DNA of 64,000 nt. Origin: Paenibacillus sp. MBLB1832 (GTDB taxonomy: Bacteria; Bacillota; Bacilli; Paenibacillales; NBRC-103111). Within the stretch, counting starts at the first letter, position 1; the number at the start of each line of letters is the position of its first letter. A model generated the notes under the pieces. That model worked only from the letters and a program-made list of their open reading frames with translations. It was not told the origin of the DNA and ran no database searches. Positions 25,618-35,497 of this stretch are shown piece after piece. The DNA is taken from assembly GCF_032271945.1 (NCBI RefSeq), contig NZ_CP130319.1, forward strand, positions 4,979,001 to 5,043,000, read 5' to 3'. The position numbers and the translations under genes are program-made.

Positions 25618-26295
25618 TTATTGCAGCATCATTTCTTGGTAAATGTGGTCCACAAGCTTCACTTGTGCAGCTGCAACCATTTGCTTCACTTTCTCTGCGT
25701 AACTGGCGTCTAGCTCGCGTTGCTTTTGATCATCCGTTAACCCACTAAGGTCTGTTTCACCTCCCTTCAGTGCTGTTTGTTCTTTAAAAGCTGCTTTCAC
25801 TTTCAAAACTAAATTAGAAAATTGATAGGTGTAATAGCCGTGTTCGTCATACTGCTTAGGACCATAGATGACTTGGTTATTCTTAATTGCCTTCTCCCTG
25901 CGCTGATTTTCCTTTGACCAATTCACGAGAAAGGTTGAATAGCTAAGATCATCAACATCAATAAGGCCGTATTGCTGGGCTAAAAGCTGTTGAACCTTGA
26001 TTTCTTTCAATCGGTCTAGCGCCAATTTCTTCGCTTTCTCGATCGGTACCTCTCCCTGAAAGCTCGTTGTCCAGAAGGAGGGGGAGTCATCCACATGATA
26101 AGTTTTCTTAAAGTAACCAGCAGTCTGAGCCTTCACGTCATGTAAAAAAAGTTGAAACTCACGCTCATCAATTGCGGAATCATTAATATAAGCAACAGTT
26201 GCGTATTCGGGACTTGCTGATACATCATTTTGCCACTTAGAGCAACCTGTGCACACAAAGATAGACAGAAATAATAGGATCGCGAATTGCTTCAT
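25618..26295 (-). CDS. SurA-N-like lipoprotein
   Basis: 225 residues. ATG preceded by GGAGGGG. The signal sequence ends in lipobox CTGC. The mature N-terminus AYINDSAIDEREFQLFL is the SurA/PrsA N-terminal chaperone pattern (VNGxxIxxxEF), and the rest is helical and charged. There is no parvulin isomerase domain, so it is chaperone-like only. It lies between the lyase and heparinase genes and may help these secreted enzymes fold. Confidence 0.75.
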   Translation of the reverse strand: MKQFAILLFLSIFVCTGCSKWQNDVSASPEYATVAYINDSAIDEREFQLFLHDVKAQTAGYFKKTYHVDDSPSFWTTSFQGEVPIEKAKKLALDRLKEIKVQQLLAQQYGLIDVDDLSYSTFLVNWSKENQRREKAIKNNQVIYGPKQYDEHGYYTYQFSNLVLKVKAAFKEQTALKGGETDLSGLTDDQKQRELDASYAEKVKQMVAAAQVKLVDHIYQEMMLQ

Positions 26296-26339
26296 ACTTC
26301 CCCTCCTCCATGAACACTTTTGGTTATTTAACCATCCAT

Positions 26340-28223
26340 CTATTGCTCAGCAAATCGGAAGACCCATTCTCCTTGTTGAACGGTATGTAGTAGCTTAAAT
26401 TGGATACGATACAGATTGTCCCCCCACACACGTGTCAAGCTTTCGTCAGTTAGCGAGATTTGTTCAAAAGCTGCTTCCCATTGCTCATTGTCATAATGAA
26501 GCAGCAGCTGATTCTTATCGCTATCCTGCAAATGGATGCTGCCCTGAACTTGCATCTGGGGTAATTGGTTCGACATGAGGTGAAGCAGTACTTGATCGGT
26601 AGGACTGTTGAGCAGACACGATTCCCTCAGCTCAATAGCAGGGTGCTGTCCTCTATGCAGGGTTAAGCTGCGATGCCAACTCCTCACTCCCGCTTCAGTG
26701 GGATAAGCACTCGCCAGTTCTACACCAAAACGAACAATTCCCTTGTTTTTCTCATAGGTTACGTCCTTCGCGCGGAAGGTACGGCCTTCCTTTTGCTCAA
26801 AACCATTGATAACCGGAACACTATGATAGCCAGACTGCATCGTCCATATCTCATATCGCTGAGGACTAAATGTCTTTTGGGTATACGTCTCCACCCCGAT
26901 GTCAATTAAGAACGGTTTTCCATGCACATAAACCACAAAATGACCGATGTCATTATGATTATGGCTTTCGTCATTGTGACCGCCCTTGATTGCCACAAAT
27001 AGGCCTTGTGACGAGCCTTCCGATTCTCTAGCCGCCATTACTTGCAGATTTGGAAGCCACACGTCTTGAACCAGAGGAGGCGCTAACGCAGCCTCTGCCT
27101 GAATACTTGCGAAGCTATGCAAGCTGATCATTTCTTGGAAGAAGGAAATACCCTTCCCTCTGGATGCAGGAACTTGATAGGTGCGGAAGCCAATCTGCCC
27201 CAATGCGCGTAGTTGATCATCCTGAATACGCGAGCCATACAAGTGGATCATGCTGTAATCCTGTGAAGCGATCGCGGAGCCATCTGCAAAGTTTACAAAG
27301 TAATGACCGTCAATGTTCATCTTGTAGACGAATTGCCCTAGCTTTCTAATCAAGGGTTGATCGTAGACCTGCAGATCACCGTCCGATGCTCGGTACAATA
27401 GCTCTAGATTGACCAACAGCATCCCGGCCGCTCTAGCCCAGTAGGTCGAGCCTTCGTCACAGCCGCCATCCTCAAGTTGCACTTCTAAGTACCGATCCAA
27501 GCTGCGCAGCACCTTGTCGAAGATCATAAGTTTCCGTTCTGGCTCCATCTCCTGCAGCAGCAAGACGGTCAACATATTCGCATTGCACCATGGATTCCAG
27601 TTGTTAACTTCTCTCTCGCCAAAGCCCATCCACCAGAAATCATTCCGCTTCAAATAAGGAGCTATTATTCGCCGCTCCAACTCTACCTGAATGCGTGCTC
27701 TAATGAGGGGAGAAACCTGATCTAGCGGCGACTTCAGCATGTGAGATGTCCAAGCGAGCAACGCTGCGGTTTCACCTGCAGTCAGGTCAAATAAATGTTC
27801 CTCTGAGTTAGAAAGAACATCTACGGGTCGAAGAGATAAATAATGATGAGCTGGAGCGCACCACGTCGTCTGCTCGCAGAAAAGCCAAATGACATTGGTG
27901 ATCTCCCGAAGGAAGCGGCCCTTGGCTTCCATGCACTCTGCGATCAGAAGTGTGCAAAGTGCATTTCGTCTTTCTGTTTCAACCGAATCGTACGGCTTAC
28001 GACTTCCCTCTTCAAAATAGGCCATGAATGCGGTAGCACGCAAAACAGGCCATTCGTAGTTGAGATACGACTCGGCTTGCGTAACCCATGCTTGCTGTAA
28101 GGCCTCGGGTACTCTCGCCCAAGCTTCGCGATCATCTCGTGCAGGGAAAATGCGCCCCTCCATGCTTTTGCCTATAATATGATTTTCCACATCGGAAATG
28201 GTGATGAAATCTGTCAGCTTCAT
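26340..28223 (-). CDS. Heparinase II/III family protein
   Basis: 627 residues. ATG with AAGGAGG 11 nt upstream. No signal peptide is visible, so it is likely cytoplasmic and acts on imported oligosaccharides. The N-terminal half is an alpha/alpha toroid with NNWNPWCNANM (207-217) and EGSTYWARAAG (257-267). The C-terminal beta-sandwich starts with the hallmark GGHNDESHNHNDIGHF (414-429) that supplies metal and catalytic His/Asn residues. The family cleaves uronate-containing glycans (heparin, alginate, ulvan) by beta-elimination. It sits directly downstream of the sugar ABC importer. Confidence 0.9.
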   Translation of the reverse strand: MKLTDFITISDVENHIIGKSMEGRIFPARDDREAWARVPEALQQAWVTQAESYLNYEWPVLRATAFMAYFEEGSRKPYDSVETERRNALCTLLIAECMEAKGRFLREITNVIWLFCEQTTWCAPAHHYLSLRPVDVLSNSEEHLFDLTAGETAALLAWTSHMLKSPLDQVSPLIRARIQVELERRIIAPYLKRNDFWWMGFGEREVNNWNPWCNANMLTVLLLQEMEPERKLMIFDKVLRSLDRYLEVQLEDGGCDEGSTYWARAAGMLLVNLELLYRASDGDLQVYDQPLIRKLGQFVYKMNIDGHYFVNFADGSAIASQDYSMIHLYGSRIQDDQLRALGQIGFRTYQVPASRGKGISFFQEMISLHSFASIQAEAALAPPLVQDVWLPNLQVMAARESEGSSQGLFVAIKGGHNDESHNHNDIGHFVVYVHGKPFLIDIGVETYTQKTFSPQRYEIWTMQSGYHSVPVINGFEQKEGRTFRAKDVTYEKNKGIVRFGVELASAYPTEAGVRSWHRSLTLHRGQHPAIELRESCLLNSPTDQVLLHLMSNQLPQMQVQGSIHLQDSDKNQLLLHYDNEQWEAAFEQISLTDESLTRVWGDNLYRIQFKLLHTVQQGEWVFRFAEQ

Positions 28224-28244
28224 GTCGCAAAGTTCCTCCTTGTG

Positions 28245-28294
28245 TAAAGAAAAGACTGCCTCATTTGCAGTTTGGCTACGAATGCGACAGTCTT
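28245..28294 (-). terminator. Hairpin behind the solute-binding protein gene
   Basis: AAGACTG (28252-28258) pairs with CAGTCTT (28288-28294) around a long A/T-rich interior, then CTTTTCTTT in minus reading. Probably a partial terminator that lets expression of the binding protein exceed that of the heparinase gene. Confidence 0.5.
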
Positions 28295-28313
28295 GGATTC
28301 CATGCTTACTTCA

Positions 28314-29948
28314 TTACTTAATAACTTCGGTATACTGCTTCTCAATCTCATTTGCACCGGCTGCTCTAGCCTTTTTGACATACTCATCAAAGGAATCAAT
28401 GGATTGCTCGCCTGTAATGATCTTGATATAATTTTCCGTGGTCAGCTTCTGCAAATCAGCCGTGAACTTACCTGAAGCCTCAACACTTGGCAAGTAAGAT
28501 GGAGGCGTTCCTGTCCCTTTTACTTTATCTGCAACGGCATATTTCGCTTTAAATATCTGTTTTACCACATCTGGATTGTTCGTGTACATGCCAAATGTAC
28601 TTACACCGCGCTGTGCTGTTTCCGTTGGATTTTTGAGTTTGGAAGCGACAGAGCCATCTGCGTTAATGACGTAATCCTTGTCTTTCACACCATAGTTAGC
28701 CAACATGTAATAGTCTTTGTCGGTGACCAGTGTATCCAGCATTTTCAAAATGGTATCCAACTTCCTTGGATCTTTCGCTGCATTCTTTGTAATCACCAAT
28801 GTTTCGTTATTATAGCCCCAAATGTTTGCGCCATAGGCTTTGCCGTCTGGACCTTTAATCGCTTTACCGAGTGACCAGGTTTCATCGTATTTGGCATCTG
28901 GTTTCACTTTGATGAACTCTTGATAAACCGCTCCACCCTTATCTCCCTCCGTAAGCGGCGGTGTCCAGTGGTAGTACATCACGTTACCCGTTACACCAAT
29001 GCGATTGTTAATGAATGCATGGGAAGTCGCCCAATAACCGCCCTTATTCTCACCAGTTACGAATTCCGGATCGATGACGCCGTCTTTGTACCATTTAGCT
29101 AGCAGCTTCAGGCCCTCTTTCATTTCTGGTTGAATCGCATCCATCGTCACTTTGTTATCCTTCACGGTATACCAAAGGTTGGAGTAAGGCGTCGTGCCTT
29201 TAATGACATCCGTCGGAATCGGTCCGAAGGCGCCAAGCACCGTTTGCATAGCTGTACTAGAGAGGCCGTAGGTGTCTTTTTTGCCATTTTTATCAGGATC
29301 ATTGTTAGTAAATTTGTAAATGGCATCCTCAAACTCAGCCAGCGTCTCAGGTATCTTGGTGATGCCGACATTCTTCAGCCAATCCGTGCGCCATACGAGG
29401 CTAGTCGGATAAGTGCCGTCCAATTGGAAGGCGGACAACCCATAGTTTTTACCTTTGTACATGCTCGAGCGGAAGGCAGACCCTGAGGTGTCATTGTCCA
29501 TAATTAGTTTGTAGTAATTAGGTGCTTTCTGCTTAATCGTCTCCACAGGAATTTCTGCTGCGACCCCGCTGTCCACGAGTTTGGATAATTCAAACCCTTT
29601 CAGCCTCAAAATATCCGGAATTTCTCCCGATGCCATGCGTACGTTGAACACTTCGCTGTATTTCTGTGAATCCGCCGTCCAAACATTGAATTTCGCATTA
29701 AAGCGTTTGGACACTTCCTGAATGATCTCTGAGTTTGCATCAGGAGCTACATCATTAATGTTATAGCCTGCCCACTCGATGGTGACCGGAGTGTCATTTT
29801 TGGCGGCGGCTGTTGCCTTTGTACCCGTAGTTCCTGGTGCTGAGGTACTTGTCTTACCGCTCTCTGTACTGCTGCATGCAGCCAAACTGCCTACTAGCAA
29901 AGCTGCGCTCACCAAGCTGCCAACATGACGAAATGTTTTTCGTTTCAT
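28314..29948 (-). CDS. Extracellular sugar-binding lipoprotein of an ABC importer
   Basis: 544 residues. ATG with AGGAGGG upstream and lipobox LAAC at the end of the signal sequence. It has the large Paenibacillus-type family-1 binding-protein architecture (EIIQEVSKRFNAKFNVW, GEIPDILRL, YPTSLVWRTDWLKNVG) and an EF-hand-like calcium loop NNDPDKNGKKDTYG near residue 205. It captures oligosaccharides for the two permeases encoded upstream. The ATPase is not encoded here, as usual for systems that share MsmX-type ATPases. Confidence 0.93.
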   Translation of the reverse strand: MKRKTFRHVGSLVSAALLVGSLAACSSTESGKTSTSAPGTTGTKATAAAKNDTPVTIEWAGYNINDVAPDANSEIIQEVSKRFNAKFNVWTADSQKYSEVFNVRMASGEIPDILRLKGFELSKLVDSGVAAEIPVETIKQKAPNYYKLIMDNDTSGSAFRSSMYKGKNYGLSAFQLDGTYPTSLVWRTDWLKNVGITKIPETLAEFEDAIYKFTNNDPDKNGKKDTYGLSSTAMQTVLGAFGPIPTDVIKGTTPYSNLWYTVKDNKVTMDAIQPEMKEGLKLLAKWYKDGVIDPEFVTGENKGGYWATSHAFINNRIGVTGNVMYYHWTPPLTEGDKGGAVYQEFIKVKPDAKYDETWSLGKAIKGPDGKAYGANIWGYNNETLVITKNAAKDPRKLDTILKMLDTLVTDKDYYMLANYGVKDKDYVINADGSVASKLKNPTETAQRGVSTFGMYTNNPDVVKQIFKAKYAVADKVKGTGTPPSYLPSVEASGKFTADLQKLTTENYIKIITGEQSIDSFDEYVKKARAAGANEIEKQYTEVIK

Positions 29949-30004
29949 TTTTTTGACCCTCCTAAAATGTATGTTAATGAACCATCCCCGGGATGGGGCT
30001 GGGG

Positions 30005-30892
30005 CTAACCTTTTAATGAGCCAATCATGACGCCTTTGACAAAGTATTTTTGCAGGAAAGGGTAAACAACGAGCAGTGGAATTAGGGATACCATGAGCGC
30101 TGCCATTTTCATCGTGTCAGTGTTGGCGTAGATCGTATTCGCTGCTTCGACAGCTTGTGGTTCGGAGCCTTCGAACATAATTTTGCGCAGCACAAGCTGC
30201 AGAACCGCTTTCTTCGAATCCTTGAGATAAATCATGGCATTGAACCATTCATTCCAATGGTAGACCATCGTCCATAGACCTACAGTGGCGAGGATCGGGA
30301 TGGAAATCGGTAATATGATACGCGTTAAAATGATAAACTCATTTGCGCCATCGATGCGGGCGGACTCTTGAATCTCCTCGGGCAGGGACATGAAGTAATT
30401 ACGGATGATCAGCATCGTAAAGGTATTGATTGCGACAGGCAGCACAAGTGCCCATACGCTGTTATAGAGACCGACGCCTTTGACAATAAGGTACGTGGGA
30501 ATCAAGCCGCCGCTGAAAAACATCGTGAATACCATGAAAATCGTCCAAAACTTGCGATGCACCAAATTCTTTTTGGACAAGGGATAGGCTGCTAGAATCA
30601 TGAAAGTCATTGAGACGAGGATGCCCAGAATGACTCGGATGATCGTATTCTGATAACCGATCCAGATTTGCTGATACGCCAGAATCTTACGATAACCATC
30701 CCAATCGAACTTGAGTGGAATGAGATGAAAGCCGTAGCTGCTAACAACTTCTGTCGGACTCATCGACACCGTGACAACCTGCATGAAGGGAATAATCGTC
30801 AGTACACTAAGCAGGATGAGCGTCGTATAGACTATCGTGTCTACGAAGATATCTTCAAAGGTTCGTTTCTTTTTCTTACGTTGATCTGTCAT
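30005..30892 (-). CDS. Carbohydrate ABC transporter permease (inner component 2)
   Basis: 295 residues. The ATG at 30892 with AGGTGA 8 nt upstream is preferred over an in-frame GTG at 30904. Six membrane segments and the EAA loop (EEIQESARIDGANEFIILTR) that contacts the ATPase are present. It resembles the YtcP/LplC branch. Its Shine-Dalgarno overlaps the stop codon of the preceding permease gene, so the two are coupled. Confidence 0.92.
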   Translation of the reverse strand: MTDQRKKKKRTFEDIFVDTIVYTTLILLSVLTIIPFMQVVTVSMSPTEVVSSYGFHLIPLKFDWDGYRKILAYQQIWIGYQNTIIRVILGILVSMTFMILAAYPLSKKNLVHRKFWTIFMVFTMFFSGGLIPTYLIVKGVGLYNSVWALVLPVAINTFTMLIIRNYFMSLPEEIQESARIDGANEFIILTRIILPISIPILATVGLWTMVYHWNEWFNAMIYLKDSKKAVLQLVLRKIMFEGSEPQAVEAANTIYANTDTMKMAALMVSLIPLLVVYPFLQKYFVKGVMIGSLKG

Positions 30893-30904
30893 TTCGGCGA
30901 TCAC

Positions 30905-31873
30905 CTACCATAAGGAATAGTCGTTGGTTTTCTTGGCCACATAATTAGTGAGAAGAATAAGAATAAAGGCAATGATATTTTTGAACAAACCGACCGTTGT
31001 TGCGAAGCTGTAATCGCCTTTCACAAGTCCAATCTGGTACGTATAAGTGGAAATAACATCACCAACCGAGAGAACAGAGGCATTAAGCAAGTTGTAAATT
31101 TGATCAAAATCGTCATTAATGATGCCGCCTACCGCGAAAATAAACATGATCGTCACAACCGGCATGATCGAGGGCATCGTGATGCTCCATATTTTACGAA
31201 GCCTCCCCGCCCCGTCCATATCCGCTGCATCGTACAGTTCGGGATCCACACTTGTGATAGCTGCAAGGTAGATGATTGTCGACCAACCGACTTCCTTCCA
31301 AATGGAAGAGAGGACGAGGATGGACCGGAAGTACGCCTCATCCGTCACGAAGAGAATCGGTTTATGACCAAATTCCATGATGATGGCATTGATCAAGCCT
31401 CGTGTCGGTGACAGAAATTCGATCACAATACCGCCGAGAATTACCCAAGAAATGAAATGCGGTAAATAGGTGATCGTCTGCACCGCCTTTTTAAAGAATA
31501 CTAGACGAACCTCATTTAGGATGAGGCAGAGTATAATCGGCGCTGGAAATCCAAAAATCAATTTATACGTAGAGATGATAAGGGTATTCTTCAATACAGG
31601 TAAAAAATAAAGCCCCGTGAATAGCTCCTTAAAGTGCTCCAGCCCTACCCATTCACTGCCTGATACCCCCTTCAGCGGATAGTAATTCTGAAAGGCAATC
31701 ACAATCCCATATAAGGGAGCGTAGTGGAAGATGAGGTAGTAGGCGATGACGGGAATTAACATAAAGAAAAAGTATTTCTGTTTCCAATATAGTTTGATTG
31801 CACGTTCTTTATTGACTTGCGGCTGCACGTGCTCTTTCATTTCCCGTGCTGCGATAAGTGCGTTACTTTCCAT
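30905..31873 (-). CDS. Carbohydrate ABC transporter permease (inner component 1)
   Basis: 322 residues. ATG with AGGAGG 6 nt upstream. Six membrane segments with FHYAPLYGIVIAFQNY near residue 50 and the EAA-type loop (DPELYDAADMDGAGRLRKIW) typical of LplB-like permeases. It is the first gene of the importer operon and partner of the downstream permease. Regulation is probably by the AraC-type sensor encoded just upstream on the same strand. Confidence 0.92.
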   Translation of the reverse strand: MESNALIAAREMKEHVQPQVNKERAIKLYWKQKYFFFMLIPVIAYYLIFHYAPLYGIVIAFQNYYPLKGVSGSEWVGLEHFKELFTGLYFLPVLKNTLIISTYKLIFGFPAPIILCLILNEVRLVFFKKAVQTITYLPHFISWVILGGIVIEFLSPTRGLINAIIMEFGHKPILFVTDEAYFRSILVLSSIWKEVGWSTIIYLAAITSVDPELYDAADMDGAGRLRKIWSITMPSIMPVVTIMFIFAVGGIINDDFDQIYNLLNASVLSVGDVISTYTYQIGLVKGDYSFATTVGLFKNIIAFILILLTNYVAKKTNDYSLW

Positions 31874-32069
31874 TCCATGCCTCCTGTTCGAAATCTTGTG
31901 AGCGATTTGTTGCCCTTATCGTAAGGCCTATGCAGGGATACAGACAACGCCCAATAACTTTACTGGCGTGCTGATTTTTTTACGTCATGTTGTGAATCCT
32001 GGCTCCATGGCTTGTTTGTGCTGTGTGATGACAGATTTTTTTACTAGTGCTGTTTTTTTGATTTGCGGG

Positions 32070-32108
32070 TATGAAAAAGCTGCCATGCATAAGTGCATCG
32101 CAGCTTTT
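32070..32108 (-). terminator. Terminator of the AraC sensor-regulator gene
   Basis: AAAAGCTGC-c-ATGCA-taag-TGCAT-c-GCAGCTTTT (32075-32108), two stacked stems with symmetric C mismatches, followed in minus reading by TTTTTCAT. The 200 bp between this hairpin and the importer start hold three T7 tracts (A-tracts on the transcribed strand) at 31975, 32036 and 32053 that may bend promoter DNA. Confidence 0.85.
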
Positions 32109-32118
32109 GTGGTGAAGA

Positions 32119-34404
32119 CTAGCTATCGAGACTGTCTCGATAGCTCTTAGGGGTACATCCGAAGTTCTCTTTAAACACATTCGCAAAATAACGAGGGCTC
32201 GTATAGCCAAGCTTCGCTGCGATCTCTTTTATCGATAAATCCGTCTCTCGAAGGAGACTTTCGGCGTGTTTCATTTTGATCCCAGCCAAATGCTCGGAGA
32301 AATTCGAGCCCATGACCGATTTGTAGATCCGACTCACATAGCTGGAGTTCATATGAATGCCCTCGCTTAAGGAGGATAGAGAGATTTCGTTGTATATATT
32401 CTGCTCAATGTAGGCGAGAATCTGACGTTCCAGTGCCGTACCTGGGTCATCGTCGGTCACATTGGTGGTGTGGAACTCCATAATTTGCACAGCTACACCA
32501 GTGAGCCAGTCCGTTAAATCAGCAACATTGTCCATTTTCCGGCCATACTCCCGAATGTCATAACCAAGGAATCGTTCTAGATCGATATCCATGGAAATGG
32601 CGGTTGTTCGGATGATAGAAATCGCATCGAACACCGTATTACGGCAATAATCAATGTGATACCTGCCTGAAACAAGCGCTTTGCGCAATATATCCAGAAT
32701 CGAGAACACCATCTCCTGATTCCGATTGCGTACGGCGACAGACAACTGCTCCATTATTTGCAAACCGCTTCCATAATCTTTGCGTTGCGCGATAGCGAGG
32801 TCCTCATAAGAAATACATGATTCCGTTGGCATGATGAAAGCGTAATTCAAGCACTCGCAAGCTTCTGTATAGGATAGTGCGATGTTGGTGTAGGAGTGAT
32901 CATATTCATTTCCGAAGCCGATCACAAATTTCCCTTTCATCTGCTGGCTGATGCTGCTGTGAATTTTCTCCTTATCCAAAGCGTGGGAATAATTGAGCAA
33001 GACAATAATATGGCCTGCATTATCCATCGTCGAACAGAGCGAGTAATCCCCAAGCTCCTCAACATGTTGCAGCATACTGTATTGGATCATCATCTCGTTC
33101 TTCAGGCCAATCCCCTCTGTGCCAAAAACCTTGAGCGCCATACAGGCCGTCTTTTCTCGGTCAAAATGCAGCTGCAGCATCTTCTCCATATTCGTTACTT
33201 GAGGATCGGTCTGATCGAGGTCGCCTTGCAGTAACCGCATGATGAACTTATCGCGAATGATCGGTTTATTCGTCTCCATTTGATGATTCAAATCAATGAT
33301 CGTATTCGACACTCGATCGATAACTTGATGGAGCATCGCATATTCATTCTTTGCCTGCTTCTCTTGGCCGTCTGAGCTTCCCAGATTACGAATCGTTTGA
33401 ATGATGCTGCGCAGCGGTTTATTCGCCCAATGGGTCATATAAATCGAGAAGAGCAAGCTCACTGTGAGCAGAACGATCGTCGTAATCAGCAAATAATGCT
33501 TGAGCTGCTTCGATTTATGATACAGGGTATCGATTGAAATGACAGACACGTATTTCCAGTTGTTATAATTGGACTTGCCGTACGAAACGACACTTTGAAC
33601 ACCGTCAACGGAGGCTTCGAACGTTCCGGACTCTGAATGTTGCAGGAGCGCTGTAATGTAATCCTTCTGGCTGAAGTCTTGTCCAACCCATTGGCTGTCG
33701 CTATGGACAAGCACTTTTCCTGTTTCATCTACAATAAACAACACTTCTCCATCTATTGGAGAGGATTGAATGAGATTATGTATTGCGCTTTCTTTAATAT
33801 TGATGGCGACGACAGCCTGCCGATTCGCGAGGCTATCGATCAGCGGAATATTCGAAAGATACGTGATCACCGACGTATTCGATGGTGTGGTTACACGAGG
33901 GGGGAGCCACTGATTCGGGGTCGCCATGGTACGCAGGACATTAATCCATGCTTCATCCAAGCTTTTAAGGGAGCCTGCCGAATCCAAATACGAACTATAT
34001 TTATCATTAATGTATACGTTTCCCGCTGTATACCAAACTTCAACGGATTGTAGGAAGTTCAGCTTGTAAGGGATATCCGTCAAAAAGTTGCTAACTTCAG
34101 CGATCTTGTAGCCGTTGCCGCTAATATCGTGCGTGAGCGGATACGCGAGCACTTCATTGCTTGGAATATCCGAGAAATAAATATTCACCAAACGAATGAC
34201 GCGATCTAGGATTGTTTCATCTACCGCATATTTCAGTTTGTTGACATCTTGCGTACTTTGTCTATTGATTTCTTGATTATAGGCGGTAGTGAAATAATGG
34301 ATATAGATGAGCTGCGGTGCTAATGAAAGAATGATCACGAGCAAGATGTTAAACAGGAGGATTCGTGAATAGATGGTGCTCATCCTGGCTCGGATATTGA
34401 ACAT
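32119..34404 (-). CDS. Membrane-bound AraC-family sensor-regulator (YesN/LplR-like)
   Basis: 761 residues. ATG with AAGGAG 7-8 nt upstream. One membrane segment near 12-36 and another near 300-322 bracket an extracellular dCache-like sensor (about 40-295). A cytoplasmic linker follows, and a C-terminal AraC double HTH (about 660-761) with EISLSSLSEGIHMNSSYVSR and SIKEIAAKLGYTSPRYFANV. Such one-component transmembrane regulators typically control a neighbouring sugar ABC importer, here the operon just downstream. A cre-like site lies upstream. Confidence 0.92.
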   Translation of the reverse strand: MFNIRARMSTIYSRILLFNILLVIILSLAPQLIYIHYFTTAYNQEINRQSTQDVNKLKYAVDETILDRVIRLVNIYFSDIPSNEVLAYPLTHDISGNGYKIAEVSNFLTDIPYKLNFLQSVEVWYTAGNVYINDKYSSYLDSAGSLKSLDEAWINVLRTMATPNQWLPPRVTTPSNTSVITYLSNIPLIDSLANRQAVVAINIKESAIHNLIQSSPIDGEVLFIVDETGKVLVHSDSQWVGQDFSQKDYITALLQHSESGTFEASVDGVQSVVSYGKSNYNNWKYVSVISIDTLYHKSKQLKHYLLITTIVLLTVSLLFSIYMTHWANKPLRSIIQTIRNLGSSDGQEKQAKNEYAMLHQVIDRVSNTIIDLNHQMETNKPIIRDKFIMRLLQGDLDQTDPQVTNMEKMLQLHFDREKTACMALKVFGTEGIGLKNEMMIQYSMLQHVEELGDYSLCSTMDNAGHIIVLLNYSHALDKEKIHSSISQQMKGKFVIGFGNEYDHSYTNIALSYTEACECLNYAFIMPTESCISYEDLAIAQRKDYGSGLQIMEQLSVAVRNRNQEMVFSILDILRKALVSGRYHIDYCRNTVFDAISIIRTTAISMDIDLERFLGYDIREYGRKMDNVADLTDWLTGVAVQIMEFHTTNVTDDDPGTALERQILAYIEQNIYNEISLSSLSEGIHMNSSYVSRIYKSVMGSNFSEHLAGIKMKHAESLLRETDLSIKEIAAKLGYTSPRYFANVFKENFGCTPKSYRDSLDS

Positions 34405-34468
34405 AGCACATCTCCTTGCAAGATGGGATGATTGAAAGCTGAATGTAATGAGCGTATAGATAGAAATA

Positions 34469-34482
34469 ATTAAGCGTTTTCA
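34469..34482 (-). promoter_or_regulatory. Candidate cre (CcpA) site
   Basis: On the minus strand TGAAAACGCTTAAT matches the catabolite-response consensus TGWAANCGNTNWCA except for its last two bases. It is about 65 bp upstream of the sensor-regulator ATG. Carbon catabolite repression of the locus is inferred. Confidence 0.4.
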
Positions 34483-34624
34483 CAAATACTTCTTCTACTA
34501 TATCATAAAATTACAGCTTGTCATGGGGGATTAGACTCGGTTGCGTTTCGACAGAGCTGTCGCCTGCTCGTTGAACTTGGCGATGCTAATTTGCGTCATA
34601 CGATTTCTCTCGAAAAATGGACGC

Positions 34625-35395
34625 CTAACTGTACAAAGACAGTTGCTGCGTCAAATTCGTAAATCGATATAGCTGCGCGGCTCGCTGCGAGTAGCGATTG
34701 GATACCTTCGGCTGACCGCCCCGATCCGTGACTTCCTCGATCAACCCTTTACGGCTTTGCGTCGAAGTGATTTTGCGGATAAAATTACGCTCCTCGAAAT
34801 CGGGGACAACCGTTTGAATCACTTGATACAGCTCACTAATCGTGAACTCTTCGGGTAGAAACTCTTTGGCGATGACCGTCGTCAGCATCTGCTCACGGAT
34901 CTTCTGCAGGGCATCTCTCAGGATGACCCCATGGTCAAAAGCAAGCGCCATCTGCAGCGCCTCCTCGACCGGGAATAGGCGCACATCCTCGGCATCCGTA
35001 TCGGCGCGCCGCTCAGCCAGCCACTTCTCCTGCACCAGAGCAAAAAACGCATGCGAGATCATCCATCCTCTTGGGTCACGACCTGGCTGACTGTACACGT
35101 TAAAGTACGCCATATGCACATTCGTCACGCCTGTCTCTTCTTGCAATTCGCGCTTGGCGCAAGCGTACATATCTTCCGTCTCTTTGCAAAATCCGCCTGG
35201 AAGCGCCCATTGCCCCTCGAACGGCCAGCTCTTTCTTTGAATGAGCAGCACCTGGAGCTCTCGGAGCGGTAGGGCTTTTTTCGCTGTCTTTTTCTCCGTG
35301 GACGTAATCGTGAAAATCACAATATCACTCGGCGCCCCGTCCGGTGTCCGGTATCGGCCTGGGGTATAGTTGGAGCCCTGATCATTCGTCGTCAT
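34625..35395 (-). CDS. NUDIX protein with winged-helix tail (NrtR-like)
   Basis: 256 residues. ATG with AGGTGA 6 nt upstream. NUDIX box GGFCKETEDMYACAKRELQE followed by ETG (about 67-89) has all catalytic acidic residues. The C-terminal part (FLPEEFTISELYQVIQTVV and NFIRKI) resembles the winged helix of NrtR-type regulators of NAD metabolism. NrtR proteins often lose hydrolase residues; here they are kept, so it could be an ADP-ribose or related pyrophosphatase, a regulator, or both. It is a single gene. The 220 bp downstream of it (34405-34624) hold nothing convincing apart from the candidate cre site. Confidence 0.85.
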   Translation of the reverse strand: MTTNDQGSNYTPGRYRTPDGAPSDIVIFTITSTEKKTAKKALPLRELQVLLIQRKSWPFEGQWALPGGFCKETEDMYACAKRELQEETGVTNVHMAYFNVYSQPGRDPRGWMISHAFFALVQEKWLAERRADTDAEDVRLFPVEEALQMALAFDHGVILRDALQKIREQMLTTVIAKEFLPEEFTISELYQVIQTVVPDFEERNFIRKITSTQSRKGLIEEVTDRGGQPKVSNRYSQRAAQLYRFTNLTQQLSLYS

Positions 35396-35497
35396 GGGAG
35401 GTCACCTGCTTCTAAAAGGAGTTCATTTTGATACTATCATTATGACATGTTGATTACGAGTGTCAAGTGAGATGAGTCGTCAACTCGGCTTGCCCAA

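Noticed and set aside
31975-32059. Riboswitch upstream of the sugar importer
   Set aside because: Only spaced A/T tracts are visible; no conserved aptamer-like core or terminator in the direction of the importer.
34528-34596. 22-codon minus-strand frame after the NUDIX gene (MTQISIAKFNEQ...)
   Set aside because: Weak ribosome-binding site, no terminator, too short to judge; may be read-through 3' sequence.
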